8,406 nucleotides of DNA from Eubacteriales Family XIII. Incertae Sedis bacterium (GCA_031278255.1 JAITKU010000157.1:1-8406); one strand, 5' to 3'. Counted from the stretch's first letter, positions 1-7,061 are shown. Notes: generated from the sequence alone by a model not told the origin. A program made the numbers and translations.

Positions 1-488
1 TGGTTTGCGACAAACTCGATTTCATCTTCACGCACTCTTTTGAGGCGGTTCCCTTTTCGGAGTTTGAATACGTTCCGCTGAAAAACGTCGAGCAGTATTT
101 CGCTGTGCCGCGCGTGTGGGCAATGCCGCGCGACGGCGATTCCCCCCTTTTGTTTTTGCGGGACAAGACGCTGACGCTCATAGCGAGCCATGGCGCAAGC
201 GTAATGTTTGATATCTGCCGCAGACACGGTTTTGAGCCGGAACGCGTGCAGATAGTCGATACGTTTCTGATGATGACGTATTTGCTCTCCAAAGGCGCTT
301 GCTATACAATTTGCGGCGGTAACTTCCCCGGAAGTGTGCATTACGAGGCCAATGTCGATTTTATTCGCGCCGGCCGCGAATGCGACGGACTTGTCAAAAT
401 AGTCTGCGGTCGGAGGCGCGGAAACGACAGGGACGAAACGCGGGCTTTCTGTAAGAAGTTGCGCGCGTATGCGACTTCAGATTCCTGA
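1..488 (+). CDS. LysR-family transcriptional regulator, C-terminal part (5' end outside window)
   Basis: The reading frame is open from base 3 to a TGA at 486-488, giving about 161 visible residues; the start and the DNA-binding half lie upstream of the window. The visible part resembles the effector-binding domain of LysR-type regulators: an opening VCDKLDFIFTHSFE strand and turn, then a strand-helix-strand pattern, and near residues 85-100 (counted from the edge) a FLMMTYLLSKGACYTICG stretch that matches the usual position where these proteins read 'lVaaGlGiailP'. No helix-turn-helix can be checked because it is missing. Family members bind DNA as tetramers and respond to small molecules; the ligand here is unknown. 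The gene points towards the desulfoferrodoxin gene but is separated from it by 222 bases with a possible promoter, so co-transcription is not required. The family call is moderate because only the divergent ligand domain is seen. Confidence 0.6.
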   Translation, partial: VCDKLDFIFTHSFEAVPFSEFEYVPLKNVEQYFAVPRVWAMPRDGDSPLLFLRDKTLTLIASHGASVMFDICRRHGFEPERVQIVDTFLMMTYLLSKGACYTICGGNFPGSVHYEANVDFIRAGRECDGLVKIVCGRRRGNDRDETRAFCKKLRAYATSDS

Positions 489-546
489 ATCGTGACATTG
501 ATGATATAAACGCAGATATTCCTCGAAACAACTTTCACCAAAACAA

Positions 547-575
547 TTGCATACGCACGCAAATTGTTATAAAAT
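547..575 (+). promoter_or_regulatory. Candidate sigma-A promoter for desulfoferrodoxin gene, overlapped by a dyad
   Basis: TTGCAT at 547-552 could serve as a -35 box and TAAAAT at 570-575 as a -10 box, with 17 bases between them; this AT-rich patch stands out in a GC-rich window. An imperfect inverted repeat overlaps it: AACAATTGC at 542-550 faces GCAAATTGTT at 559-568, differing by one extra A. That dyad could be an operator, possibly for the LysR-type regulator encoded upstream, but this is inference. The 489-710 gap holds nothing else I can support. Confidence 0.4.
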
Positions 576-710
576 ATTTATTGTGCAAGTTTGCTTGCCT
601 GACGGGGTGACAATGGCAGCAAACGAGCCTTTTCCCTTTGAAAAATCAAGTGGCGCATTAGTTGGGGGCTTGTGCGGAAACGATCGGGCAAGCCGCAGTG
701 GAGGTGTGAT

Positions 711-1088
711 ATGGGAAAGTTTTATCAATGTGAGATATGCGGGAATTTATTCGAGGTGATCGAGGACGCGGGCGTTGTTCCGAATTGTTGCGGCGAGGAC
801 ATGATTGAACTCAACGCCAATTCATCCGACGGCGCGGGCGAGAAGCACGTGCCCGTTTTGGAGCGGGACGGCAAGATACTCAAGGTGCGGGTCGGCGCCG
901 TGAACCATCCGATGGAGGAAAAACATTACATCAATTGGATCGTCGCTCTGCAGGGTGCGCGCGCGCAACGCGTCGTTTTGAAGCCGGGCGCGGCGCCGGA
1001 GGCCGCCTTTGTCCTCGACGCCGACGCCGATCCCGTAACGGTGTACGAATACTGCAACCTGCACGGCCTGTGGAAAGCCGAAGGTTGA
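711..1088 (+). CDS. dfx: Desulfoferrodoxin (two-iron superoxide reductase)
   Basis: This 125-residue cytoplasmic protein reduces superoxide to hydrogen peroxide without making oxygen, the usual superoxide defence of anaerobes; the electron donor is normally rubredoxin, which is not in the window. The N-terminal desulforedoxin-like domain carries the four iron-binding cysteines C7, C10, C26 and C27 (CEIC and NCCGEDM). The catalytic domain keeps the whole active-site set: E44-K45-H46 (EKHVPV), H66 (NHPM), H72 (KHYINW), C115 and H118 (YCNLHGLW), i.e. four histidines and one cysteine around the second iron, with the lysine that assists catalysis. Length is normal for the class with both iron centres. 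The start is set at ATG 711 because GGAGGTG lies at 700-706 and the protein begins in register with family members; an in-frame GTG at 672 would add 13 non-conserved residues. A terminator follows directly, so the gene is probably transcribed alone. Confidence 0.96.
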   Translation: MGKFYQCEICGNLFEVIEDAGVVPNCCGEDMIELNANSSDGAGEKHVPVLERDGKILKVRVGAVNHPMEEKHYINWIVALQGARAQRVVLKPGAAPEAAFVLDADADPVTVYEYCNLHGLWKAEG

Positions 1089-1103
1089 AAAGAGGCGCAT
1101 CGG

Positions 1104-1132
1104 ACTCCCCGCGAGGCTTCGCGGGGAGTTTT
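1104..1132 (+). terminator. Rho-independent terminator after desulfoferrodoxin gene
   Basis: A perfect 11-bp GC-rich stem (1104-1114 with 1119-1129) closes a 4-base GGCT loop and runs into TTTT at 1129-1132. It begins 15 bases after the dfx stop codon. Confidence 0.88.
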
Positions 1133-1208
1133 CCGCTGTGACAACGACACAAACGCGCCGCTTCCGCGCGGCTTTAAAGCGCGGGGCGGCGGGAAACAGG
1201 GAAAACCC

Positions 1209-2513
1209 ATGCGAAAGTTTTTATTCGTCGTTTTGATCGCCGTGTTCGGCTTCGTCGGATACGGCTTTTATGCCTATACGGTCGCCGATTGGCGACTCGC
1301 GCCCGATCCGCGGGCGGTCGTCATGGAAACGAGCCTTGCGCCGACGGAGGCGGAATGGCACGCGTCCCTGCTGATGGGACTCGTCCGCAAAGCCCTGTCC
1401 GAGGAGAACCCCGGCGCGGAAAAGGCGCTCGGATCGATCGGCGAATCCCCCTTGGACCTGCCGCTCACGCTGCCGCAGGGCTTTGCGTACCGGGTGCGCC
1501 TTTTGCGTTACAGCGTTCCCGTTTTCGACGAACGGCTTTCCGCGTGGGAACCCCTTGCGCTCGAAGCCGGCGAATACGCGCTCGACATCACCTGTTCCGC
1601 GCCCGAGGCGGCCGGACAGGGTTACGGAAGCTTCCGCTATCGCTGCACTTTCACGGTCGAGCCTAAGCTTGAGCCGACGCTTTTGACGGGACGTTTGGAA
1701 CCGGAGCAGGGGGATATCGTCTCCCTGCGGCTGGTGCATGTTCCGCCCGGGATCACGCCGCGCGCGGAAACGGAACTCGGCATGGCGATCTTCACGCCCG
1801 ACGGCGCGGATGCGTGGTACGTCGCGATCCCGGTGAGCAATACCCAGGCCCCGGGCCGATACGAGATCCTCGTGCAAGCGGGCGACAGGGATTTCGTCGT
1901 CGCTGTCAACGTGCTTCCATTTGTATTTGCCGAACAGAACCTGATCGTGAACACGGAGTCCGCCCTCATAAGCGAGGCGAGCAGTCCCGCCGCGTACCGC
2001 GAATACCGCGCGAAGATTCCGCCGCTGTTTGAGACCTTTGACGCGGAACGCTATTGGCACGGGTTTTTCATACGCCCCACGATCGGAAGGATCAGCACGG
2101 AATTTGGGACCATACGCTACACGAACGGCAATTACGAGAGTTTTCGCACCCACAACGGCATGGACATCGCCGCTCCCGAGGGCAGTTCCGTCTTTGCCGC
2201 GAACGCCGGCCGCGTGGTTCTGGCCGAACGCCTGCTGAACACGGGCAACACCGTTGTCATCGAGCATGGCGGCGGGCTGAAGAGCTATTACTTCCACCTG
2301 AGCCGGATAGACGCGGCGCCGGGCGATATGGTGGAAAAGGGTACGCTGATCGGGGAGGTGGGAAGTACGGGCTATTCCACGGGGCCGCATTTGCATTATG
2401 AGATACGCATAGGCAATCGGCCGGTCAACCCGGACATGCTCTTCACCGCAAACGCGGGCATTTACAGCGCCGCGAATGTGAAACTTGCGCACGCCTTGCC
2501 CGCACCGCGCTAG
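1209..2513 (+). CDS. Membrane-anchored M23 family metallopeptidase (LytM/peptidoglycan endopeptidase type)
   Basis: This 434-residue protein starts with a short basic end and one hydrophobic segment (about residues 4-24), so it is probably secreted and tethered to the outside of the membrane. Residues 25-270 are a family-poor region with beta-strand patterning; about 155-235 looks like an Ig-like or beta-sandwich module. The C-terminal region from about 285 to 415 is an M23 domain: zinc ligands H315 and D319 (THNGMD), catalytic-region H363 (SYYFHLS), and H394-L-H396 (GPHLHYE). All residues needed for activity are present, so this is not a degenerate LytM-type activator. M23 enzymes cut peptide cross-links in peptidoglycan and act in wall growth, division or sporulation; which of these applies is unknown. 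The ribosome binding site is weak (AGGG at 1198-1201). No clear promoter is visible in the 76-base gap after the dfx terminator, which contains the palindrome GCTTTAAAGC. Confidence 0.9.
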   Translation: MRKFLFVVLIAVFGFVGYGFYAYTVADWRLAPDPRAVVMETSLAPTEAEWHASLLMGLVRKALSEENPGAEKALGSIGESPLDLPLTLPQGFAYRVRLLRYSVPVFDERLSAWEPLALEAGEYALDITCSAPEAAGQGYGSFRYRCTFTVEPKLEPTLLTGRLEPEQGDIVSLRLVHVPPGITPRAETELGMAIFTPDGADAWYVAIPVSNTQAPGRYEILVQAGDRDFVVAVNVLPFVFAEQNLIVNTESALISEASSPAAYREYRAKIPPLFETFDAERYWHGFFIRPTIGRISTEFGTIRYTNGNYESFRTHNGMDIAAPEGSSVFAANAGRVVLAERLLNTGNTVVIEHGGGLKSYYFHLSRIDAAPGDMVEKGTLIGEVGSTGYSTGPHLHYEIRIGNRPVNPDMLFTANAGIYSAANVKLAHALPAPR

Positions 2514-2527
2514 GGCGCGGGATTCCG

Positions 2528-2576
2528 TTCAATTTTGGCTCCGTCCAAAATTGAAGCGCCAAAGGCGCACTTCAAT
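2528..2576 (+). repeat. 49-bp double-hairpin intergenic repeat, copy 1
   Basis: The 49 bases are identical, in the same orientation, to 8125-8173. The unit contains a perfect 11-bp stem (TTCAATTTTGG 2528-2538 with CCAAAATTGAA 2545-2555, loop CTCCGT), then a GCGCC-AAA-GGCGC hairpin (2556-2568), then ACTTCAAT. The central ATTGAAG (2550-2556) can pair either with the left arm or with the closing CTTCAAT (2570-2576), so two folds compete. The copy begins 14 bases after the M23 stop codon, in the gap before psuG. Flanking sequence outside the 49 bp differs between copies, and no target-site duplication is obvious. It behaves like a REP or MITE-like dispersed element. Confidence 0.85.
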
Positions 2577-2597
2577 AACAAGCAGTGCTTTGACATC

Positions 2598-2625
2598 GAA
2601 GCGCCCCTTTCGGCGCTTCTTCTTT
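2598..2625 (+). terminator. Rho-independent terminator between M23 gene and psuG
   Basis: GAAGCGCC (2598-2605) and GGCGCTTC (2612-2619) form a perfect 8-bp stem around a 6-base loop, followed by a pyrimidine run, TTCTTCTTT, to 2625. It lies 85 bases past the M23 stop and 39 bases before the psuG start. It could end M23 transcripts or act as a leader attenuator for psuG if the psuG promoter lies upstream. Confidence 0.72.
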
Positions 2626-2663
2626 GGCAAGGCCGATTACAAAGCCACAAAGGAGAAACATCT

Positions 2664-3581
2664 ATGCGTTTACAAGAATACATCGACATCCTGCCGGAGG
2701 TCCGGCAGGCGCTGCGCGAGGGGAAACCCGTCGTCGCATTGGAATCCACGATCATCTTTCACGGTATGCCGCACCCGCGGAATCTGGAATGCGCGGCAAG
2801 TTGCGAGGCGATCATCCGCGACGGCGGGGCCGTGCCGGCCACGACTGCGGTTGTCGAGGGCCGTATCAAGGTAGGGCTTTCCCGCGCGGATATCGATCGC
2901 ATGAACGAACGCGGCCGGGTGCTGAAGATGAGCCGCCGGGATATCGCGCGGGCGGTCTTTCGCAAGGAGGACGGCGCCACCACCGTCGCGAGCGCCGTCG
3001 TCATTTCGGAACTGGCGGGCATTCCCGTATTCGCTACGGGCGGCATAGGCGGCGTACATCGCGGCGTACGGGACAGCTTCGATATCTCCGCGGACCTGCC
3101 GCAGATTGCGCAGAGCGACGTGTGCGTGGTCTGCGCCGGGGCGAAGAGCATACTCGACATCGGGTTTACGCTCGAATATCTGGAAACGTGGGGCGTGCCG
3201 GTGCTGGGCTACCGGACGGACGATTTCCCGGCTTTCTACACGCGAAAAAGCGGTCACGCCGTCGATTGCCGGATGGAGGACGCCGCGGAGATCGCGCGGA
3301 TGTTGCGGGCGAAATGGGAACTCGGTCTCAGAGGCGGGGTGCTGGTCGGCTGCCCGGTTCCGGAGGCGTACGCCATGGAGGAAGCGGTCATAGACGCCGC
3401 CGTCGAAAAAGCCTTGTCCGATGCGAAAGCGCAGCACATACACGGCAAAGAGACCACGCCTTTCATCCTGAGCCGGGTCCTCGAAGCGACGGGCGGCGCG
3501 AGCCTCGAAACGAACATCCGGCTGGTGCAGAACAACTGCCGCATTGCCGCGGAGATCGCAGCCGCCTATTGCGCGCTGTAG
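2664..3581 (+). CDS. psuG: Pseudouridine-5'-phosphate glycosidase
   Basis: PsuG splits the C-C glycosidic bond of pseudouridine 5'-phosphate, giving uracil and ribose 5-phosphate in the cytoplasm; it is a manganese-dependent trimeric enzyme in characterised species. The 305-residue product has the family's normal length and its landmarks: VALESTIIFHGMPHP (E27 near the active site), the FATGGIGGVHRG loop near residues 127-138, DISADLPQ (metal-site region), and VVCAGAKSILDIG with K161 as the likely Schiff-base lysine. The family also includes the old 'indigoidine synthase A' annotation, which is misleading here. The start is ATG 2664, with AAAGGAGAAA at 2650-2659; the frame is open further upstream, but that extension would translate the 49-bp repeat and the terminator. 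psuK follows after 22 bases, so the two form an operon. No pseudouridine transporter gene lies in the window. Confidence 0.96.
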   Translation: MRLQEYIDILPEVRQALREGKPVVALESTIIFHGMPHPRNLECAASCEAIIRDGGAVPATTAVVEGRIKVGLSRADIDRMNERGRVLKMSRRDIARAVFRKEDGATTVASAVVISELAGIPVFATGGIGGVHRGVRDSFDISADLPQIAQSDVCVVCAGAKSILDIGFTLEYLETWGVPVLGYRTDDFPAFYTRKSGHAVDCRMEDAAEIARMLRAKWELGLRGGVLVGCPVPEAYAMEEAVIDAAVEKALSDAKAQHIHGKETTPFILSRVLEATGGASLETNIRLVQNNCRIAAEIAAAYCAL

Positions 3582-3603
3582 CCCGCCCCATCCAAAGGCC
3601 CGC

Positions 3604-4551
3604 ATGATGCGTACAAAAAACGGCATCGCCCTGATCGGGGGCGCAACCTACGATATCACCGGCACATTGCTCGGCGACGCGCACCGGCGCGATTCCAACC
3701 CGAGCCGCATTCATACGGGTTGCGGCGGGGTCGGACGCAACATCGCGGAAAACCTCGCGCGACTCGGACTCGATGTGCGCTTCCTTTCCGCTTTCGGCAC
3801 GGACGCGCTCTCCGGCGAACTGATCGCCTCCTGTGAAGCGATCGGGATAGACACGCGCCTTTCCTATATAAAGGAGGGCGCGCGCGCCTGCACCTACATC
3901 GATCTTTTGGACAAGCGAGGGGAACTGCTGCTGGCCGCGTCGGATATGGCGCTGACGGAGGAGATTCCCTTGGACCTGCTGTCCGAGGCCGTGAAAGACC
4001 TGAACGCGCACAGGCTCCTGATTCTCGACGCCAACCTGACGGAGGACGCGTTGCGCTGCGTCGCGGCGCACAGCGAAAGCCCGCTGGTCGGCGAGGCGGT
4101 GTCGATCGCCAAGGTAAACAGACTGCGCGGCATCCTGCCGCGTCTGTACGCCGTCAAGGCGAACATCGGCGAACTCGCCGCGCTGACGGACCGCGAGATC
4201 AAAGACGATCGCGATCTCGCCGCAGCGGGCGCCTGTCTGCTCGCGGCGGGCGTGAAGCGGGTATTCGTGACGATGGGACCGGACGGCGCCTGTTGCATAG
4301 ACGGCGACGGAATGACGCGGACGCCGGGCTTCCCCGCGGAGGTTCGCAGCGTCACGGGGTCCGGCGACGCGTTTTGCGCCGCCGTGGTTTACGGACTCTA
4401 TCACGGCCTGCCGACGGAGGATATCCTGCTGTTCGGCGCCGCGATGTCGCACATCACGCTGAAAAGCCCATTTGCCGTGAGCCGCGATATGACGGAAGCG
4501 GAGGTCCTGCGGGTGCGGGACCTGCTTGCGCCGCCCGCCCTTGGACGGTAA
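3604..4551 (+). CDS. psuK: Pseudouridine kinase, PfkB/ribokinase family
   Basis: This 315-residue PfkB-fold kinase is assigned to pseudouridine phosphorylation because it directly follows psuG. The sequence alone shows the family, not the substrate. The N-terminal signature is HTGCGGVGRNIAENLARLG (about residues 38-56), which resembles PsuK and related nucleoside kinases. The C-terminal signature is TGSGDAFCAA, with the catalytic base D255 and the anion-hole glycines beside it. VKANIGELAAL (about 180-190) is the usual region before the nucleotide-binding half. The start could be ATG 3604 or the adjacent ATG 3607; AAAGG at 3594-3598 suits 3604. Length is normal. The product of this step is the substrate of PsuG. 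Confidence 0.92.
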   Translation: MMRTKNGIALIGGATYDITGTLLGDAHRRDSNPSRIHTGCGGVGRNIAENLARLGLDVRFLSAFGTDALSGELIASCEAIGIDTRLSYIKEGARACTYIDLLDKRGELLLAASDMALTEEIPLDLLSEAVKDLNAHRLLILDANLTEDALRCVAAHSESPLVGEAVSIAKVNRLRGILPRLYAVKANIGELAALTDREIKDDRDLAAAGACLLAAGVKRVFVTMGPDGACCIDGDGMTRTPGFPAEVRSVTGSGDAFCAAVVYGLYHGLPTEDILLFGAAMSHITLKSPFAVSRDMTEAEVLRVRDLLAPPALGR

Positions 4552-4564
4552 GCGATAAGCATTT

Positions 4565-4622
4565 CGCGTGGGACGAAATTTCCCATTGCGTTCGACGCGT
4601 TTTGCGCGTACTATAGTATAAT
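4565..4622 (+). promoter_or_regulatory. Promoter region of the PucR-family gene with two palindromes
   Basis: A perfect TATAAT lies at 4617-4622, about 68 bases before the start codon, within an AT-rich island. No good -35 sits at the matching distance. An alternative pair is TTGCGT (4586-4591), 17 bases, TACTAT (4609-4614). The perfect 10-bp palindrome TACTATAGTA (4609-4618) covers the -10 region. An inverted repeat, TGGGA (4569-4573) with TCCCA (4581-4585), lies just upstream. Either could be an operator, perhaps for autoregulation. Confidence 0.5.
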
Positions 4623-4643
4623 AAGGAGAACGGACGCCTTTCG

Positions 4644-4665
4644 GGGCGAGCCGAGGGCGAGCCGA
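4644..4665 (+). repeat. Two tandem copies of an 11-bp unit in the 5' leader
   Basis: GGGCGAGCCGA occurs twice back to back (4644-4654 and 4655-4665), between the promoter region and the ribosome binding site of the PucR-family gene. It is likely slippage-prone. Function, if any, is unknown. Confidence 0.7.
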
Positions 4666-4689
4666 GAACTGTCACGAAGGAGCCGCGCA

Positions 4690-6285
4690 ATGCAGATTTC
4701 TTTGAACATTTTGCTCGACGCGTTAAAAAACCACAATTTTGAATCGTACACAGCGTCCGACGCAAACCCCTCATTTACGAAGTGTCTGCCGATACCGGAC
4801 GCCGTATCGGAATTCAACGCGAACTGCATTTATGTCGGCAGCCTCACGAAAGCGCTTTCCATGCTGCGCGACAGGGAGAACGTCTACTGTATCTGTCTGC
4901 GCGACAGGATTCGCGACGACAGCGAAACCGCCGAACGCCTTTCCTGCTTTGTCGTGGTGAATGAACCCATCACGCACGCCGACCTGCTGACGCTGGTGCA
5001 GGGTCGTTTTTTCGAGATATCCGAATGGGTCTACGGTATGCAGCGGGCGCTGATACAGGGCTGCTCCATTCAGGATCTGACCGATCTTTGCGAACAGGTC
5101 ATCGACAATCACATCGGCATCTCGGATTCGGCGCTCATGCTGATGGCTTATTCGCGCAACATCCCGTGCGACGATCCGATCAGCCAAGCGCTCGTGGAAT
5201 ACGGCTACCATACGGACGAAACGATAAAGCGTTTCAAAAAATACGATGTGTTTAAGGTATGGGAACGCGCCACGGGCATTTATGTGGACGCGGACTGCAC
5301 CGCCGCGAAATACGTCACCCTGCACAAGATATTCAAATTCGGCAACGTGTATTTCGCCCACGTCGTCATGAGCTGCAACCGCAATCCCCTGACGCCCGGC
5401 ATGATCGATCTGTTCAAGATATTCACCGATGCGCTCGCCGTTCTGGTCGAACGCACTTGGGAAGCGAAAAGCGCGAAGAGCCACCTGTACGACACGTTCC
5501 TGAAGGACCTGATCGAGGGCAGTATCACAAACCGCGAGATCATCAAGGAGCGTTCGGAATACGTCGGCATACCCGCCTCCGGCCTGTTTCGCATCTTTCT
5601 GATCATCCCCGGAGACACGTCCATCCCCAACGGCAAGATACTCACCGAGTTTTCAAACGAGTTCCCCGAGTTCAAATTCATGAGCTACCGGCAGAACATC
5701 GTTGCGCTCAACCATTTCTACACCGCCGATACGGATGAACAGATGAAAGGCGTTCGCGAACGCTTAGAGGCATTTTTGCTGCGGAACGAGGCGCATTGCG
5801 GCGTTTCTCTGCCTTTCCGCACTCTGGAGACATCCTCCGTCGCCTATAAGCAGGCGAGCATGGCGCTCAAATACACGCGCCGTTTGCCCGGACGCGCCCT
5901 GCTGTCGCCGAACGCGCCCGAGAAGCGCACGGTTTTTTTCGCGGAGGAGTATATCTACTGCATACTCGGCGAACACGTTAAGGACGGAACGCTGTGGTCC
6001 CACGGTGAATATTACGAGAAGCTTAAAAAGCTGCACGCCTACGATCGCCGCCACAACAGCAACAACCTGAGCAACCTGCAGATATTGTACGCGTACTTCA
6101 AGAACGACAGAAACGCCTCAAAGACCGGCGCGGCGCTCAACATGCACAAGAACAACATTATCTACCACATAAACCGCATCGAGGAAATGCTGAACCTGCG
6201 CTTCAAGGACCCCGAGGTATGCTTCATGACACAGCTTGCGTTTCATCTTCTGGAGATATTCGGATTCGACGACGAGGGGGAATGA
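4690..6285 (+). CDS. PucR/CdaR-family transcriptional regulator
   Basis: This 531-residue cytoplasmic protein has the architecture of PucR-type regulators. The N-terminal part (about 1-115) lacks a motif I can name with confidence. About 120-260 looks like a small-molecule sensing region. About 265-400 matches the GGDEF-like CdaR middle domain (SGLFRIFLIIPGD, later VSLPFRTLETSSVAYKQA). The last 75 residues are the PucR-type helix-turn-helix: LQILYAYFKNDRNASKTG, followed by ALNMHKNNIIYHINRIEEML, at about residues 463-505. The start is set by AAGGAG at 4677-4682, seven bases upstream. Members sense purine-pathway, sugar-acid or amino-acid intermediates and usually act on neighbouring genes. Likely targets are psuGK upstream, the convergent methyltransferase operon, or its own promoter; none is shown. 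It lies 138 bases after psuK and has its own promoter-like sequence, so it can be expressed separately. Confidence 0.87.
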   Translation: MQISLNILLDALKNHNFESYTASDANPSFTKCLPIPDAVSEFNANCIYVGSLTKALSMLRDRENVYCICLRDRIRDDSETAERLSCFVVVNEPITHADLLTLVQGRFFEISEWVYGMQRALIQGCSIQDLTDLCEQVIDNHIGISDSALMLMAYSRNIPCDDPISQALVEYGYHTDETIKRFKKYDVFKVWERATGIYVDADCTAAKYVTLHKIFKFGNVYFAHVVMSCNRNPLTPGMIDLFKIFTDALAVLVERTWEAKSAKSHLYDTFLKDLIEGSITNREIIKERSEYVGIPASGLFRIFLIIPGDTSIPNGKILTEFSNEFPEFKFMSYRQNIVALNHFYTADTDEQMKGVRERLEAFLLRNEAHCGVSLPFRTLETSSVAYKQASMALKYTRRLPGRALLSPNAPEKRTVFFAEEYIYCILGEHVKDGTLWSHGEYYEKLKKLHAYDRRHNSNNLSNLQILYAYFKNDRNASKTGAALNMHKNNIIYHINRIEEMLNLRFKDPEVCFMTQLAFHLLEIFGFDDEGE

Positions 6286-6320
6286 GAAAGGACGCGCGGG
6301 CGCGGACGGCCGGCGTGAAG

Positions 6321-6364
6321 CAAAACAAAAACAAGGCCCCCGCGAGGACGGGGCGAGGGCCTTG
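6321..6364 (-). terminator. Rho-independent terminator of the corrinoid/methyltransferase operon
   Basis: Read on the minus strand, CAAGGCCC (6364-6357) pairs with GGGCCTTG (6339-6332) in an 8-bp stem, extended inside by a few GC pairs, and is followed by TTTTTGTTTTG (6331-6321). It lies 59 bases beyond the corrinoid gene stop. The plus strand has no T-run after the hairpin, so it is not an obvious terminator for the PucR-family gene, although the same stem might pause it. Confidence 0.85.
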
Positions 6365-6422
6365 CGACTGAAGCGGCGGCACGGAGCAGAGGGCCGCGCG
6401 CCAAAGGAGAAGCCGCGTTTTT

Positions 6423-7061
6423 TCAGTTGGCCAGCGCCAAACTCTTCGCCATCTCCGCGGCCGTTGAGGCGTCCGGCGTATAGCCGTCGGCGCCGATCGT
6501 ATCACAGAAGCTTTGCGTGACGGGCGCGCCGCCGACCATGACCTTTACCTTGTCCCTGAGTCCGGCCGTCTGCAGGGCCTTTATGACGGAACTCTGCTGA
6601 TCCATGGTGGTTGTCAAGAGGGCGGAAAGGGCCACGATGTCGGGGCTGTGTTCCTTGACCGCTTCCACAATCTTATCGTCCGGCACATCCACGCCCAGAT
6701 CGATAACCGTGAGGCCCACGCCCTCCATCATCATGCGCACCAGATTTTTTCCGATGTCGTGCAGATCGCCCGCGACCGTGGCGAGTACGACCGTGCCGAT
6801 CGTTTTCGCGCCCTCCTCCACCAGTTTCGCTTTCAAAACGGCGCTCCCCTGGTTGAGAGCGCGCGCCGCGATGAGTACCTCCGGCACGAATACCTCATTG
6901 TTCTTGAAGCGAACGCCCAATTCACCCATGCCTTTCAGAAGCCCTTTGTCCAAAATCTCTTGGGCGGCAAAGCCCTCGTCCAAGGCCTTGTTCACCAGAG
7001 CCACCACATCCTTGGCCTTGCCTTTTTGCACCATTTCCGAAATTTCTTCCAAGATCGCCAT
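6423..7061 (-). CDS. Cobalamin-binding corrinoid protein of a methyltransferase system (MtaC/MtbC/MtmC type)
   Basis: This 212-residue cytoplasmic protein carries a corrinoid cofactor that shuttles a methyl group between two methyltransferases. Residues about 1-85 are the helical cap (B12-binding 2) domain, with LLKGMGELGVRFKNNEVFVP followed by EVLIAARAL. Residues about 88-210 are the Rossmann-like B12-binding domain. The cobalt-ligand motif DLHDIGKN is intact, with H101 as lower axial ligand; S146 (LSALLTTT) and G177-G178 (VMVGGAPV) complete the standard nucleotide-tail binding motifs. Length is normal for stand-alone corrinoid proteins. A perfect AAGGAGG (7075-7069) sits seven bases before the start. 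It is the second gene of a minus-strand operon, 34 bases after the UroD-like methyltransferase, which is its likely partner. The methyl donor is not evident: the family serves methanol, methylamines, glycine betaine and aromatic methyl ethers. Confidence 0.94.
   Translation of the reverse strand: MAILEEISEMVQKGKAKDVVALVNKALDEGFAAQEILDKGLLKGMGELGVRFKNNEVFVPEVLIAARALNQGSAVLKAKLVEEGAKTIGTVVLATVAGDLHDIGKNLVRMMMEGVGLTVIDLGVDVPDDKIVEAVKEHSPDIVALSALLTTTMDQQSSVIKALQTAGLRDKVKVMVGGAPVTQSFCDTIGADGYTPDASTAAEMAKSLALAN

Noticed and set aside
341..562. Minus-strand frame of 73 codons across the end of the LysR gene
   Set aside because: No ribosome binding site or recognisable domain, and it overlaps the better supported LysR frame.
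1221..2492. Long minus-strand open frame of about 423 codons opposite the M23 gene
   Set aside because: It is an antisense shadow in GC-rich DNA. The plus-strand frame has a membrane anchor and all M23 catalytic motifs, and the minus frame has an arginine- and histidine-rich composition with no recognisable domain.
2528..2576. The pair of repeats as a CRISPR fragment
   Set aside because: The copies are 5.6 kb apart with genes between them, are not regularly spaced, and no cas gene is present.
2535..2663. Upstream extension of the psuG frame
   Set aside because: It would translate the 49-bp repeat and the terminator hairpin. A strong ribosome binding site before ATG 2664 and the normal family length favour the internal start. 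The minus-strand extension of the methyltransferase to 8172 is rejected for the same reason.
2624..3607. Alternative plus-strand frame of about 327 codons overlapping psuG
   Set aside because: It is arginine- and glycine-rich with no domain, a shifted-frame shadow of psuG. The same applies to the minus-strand frames over psuG and psuK.
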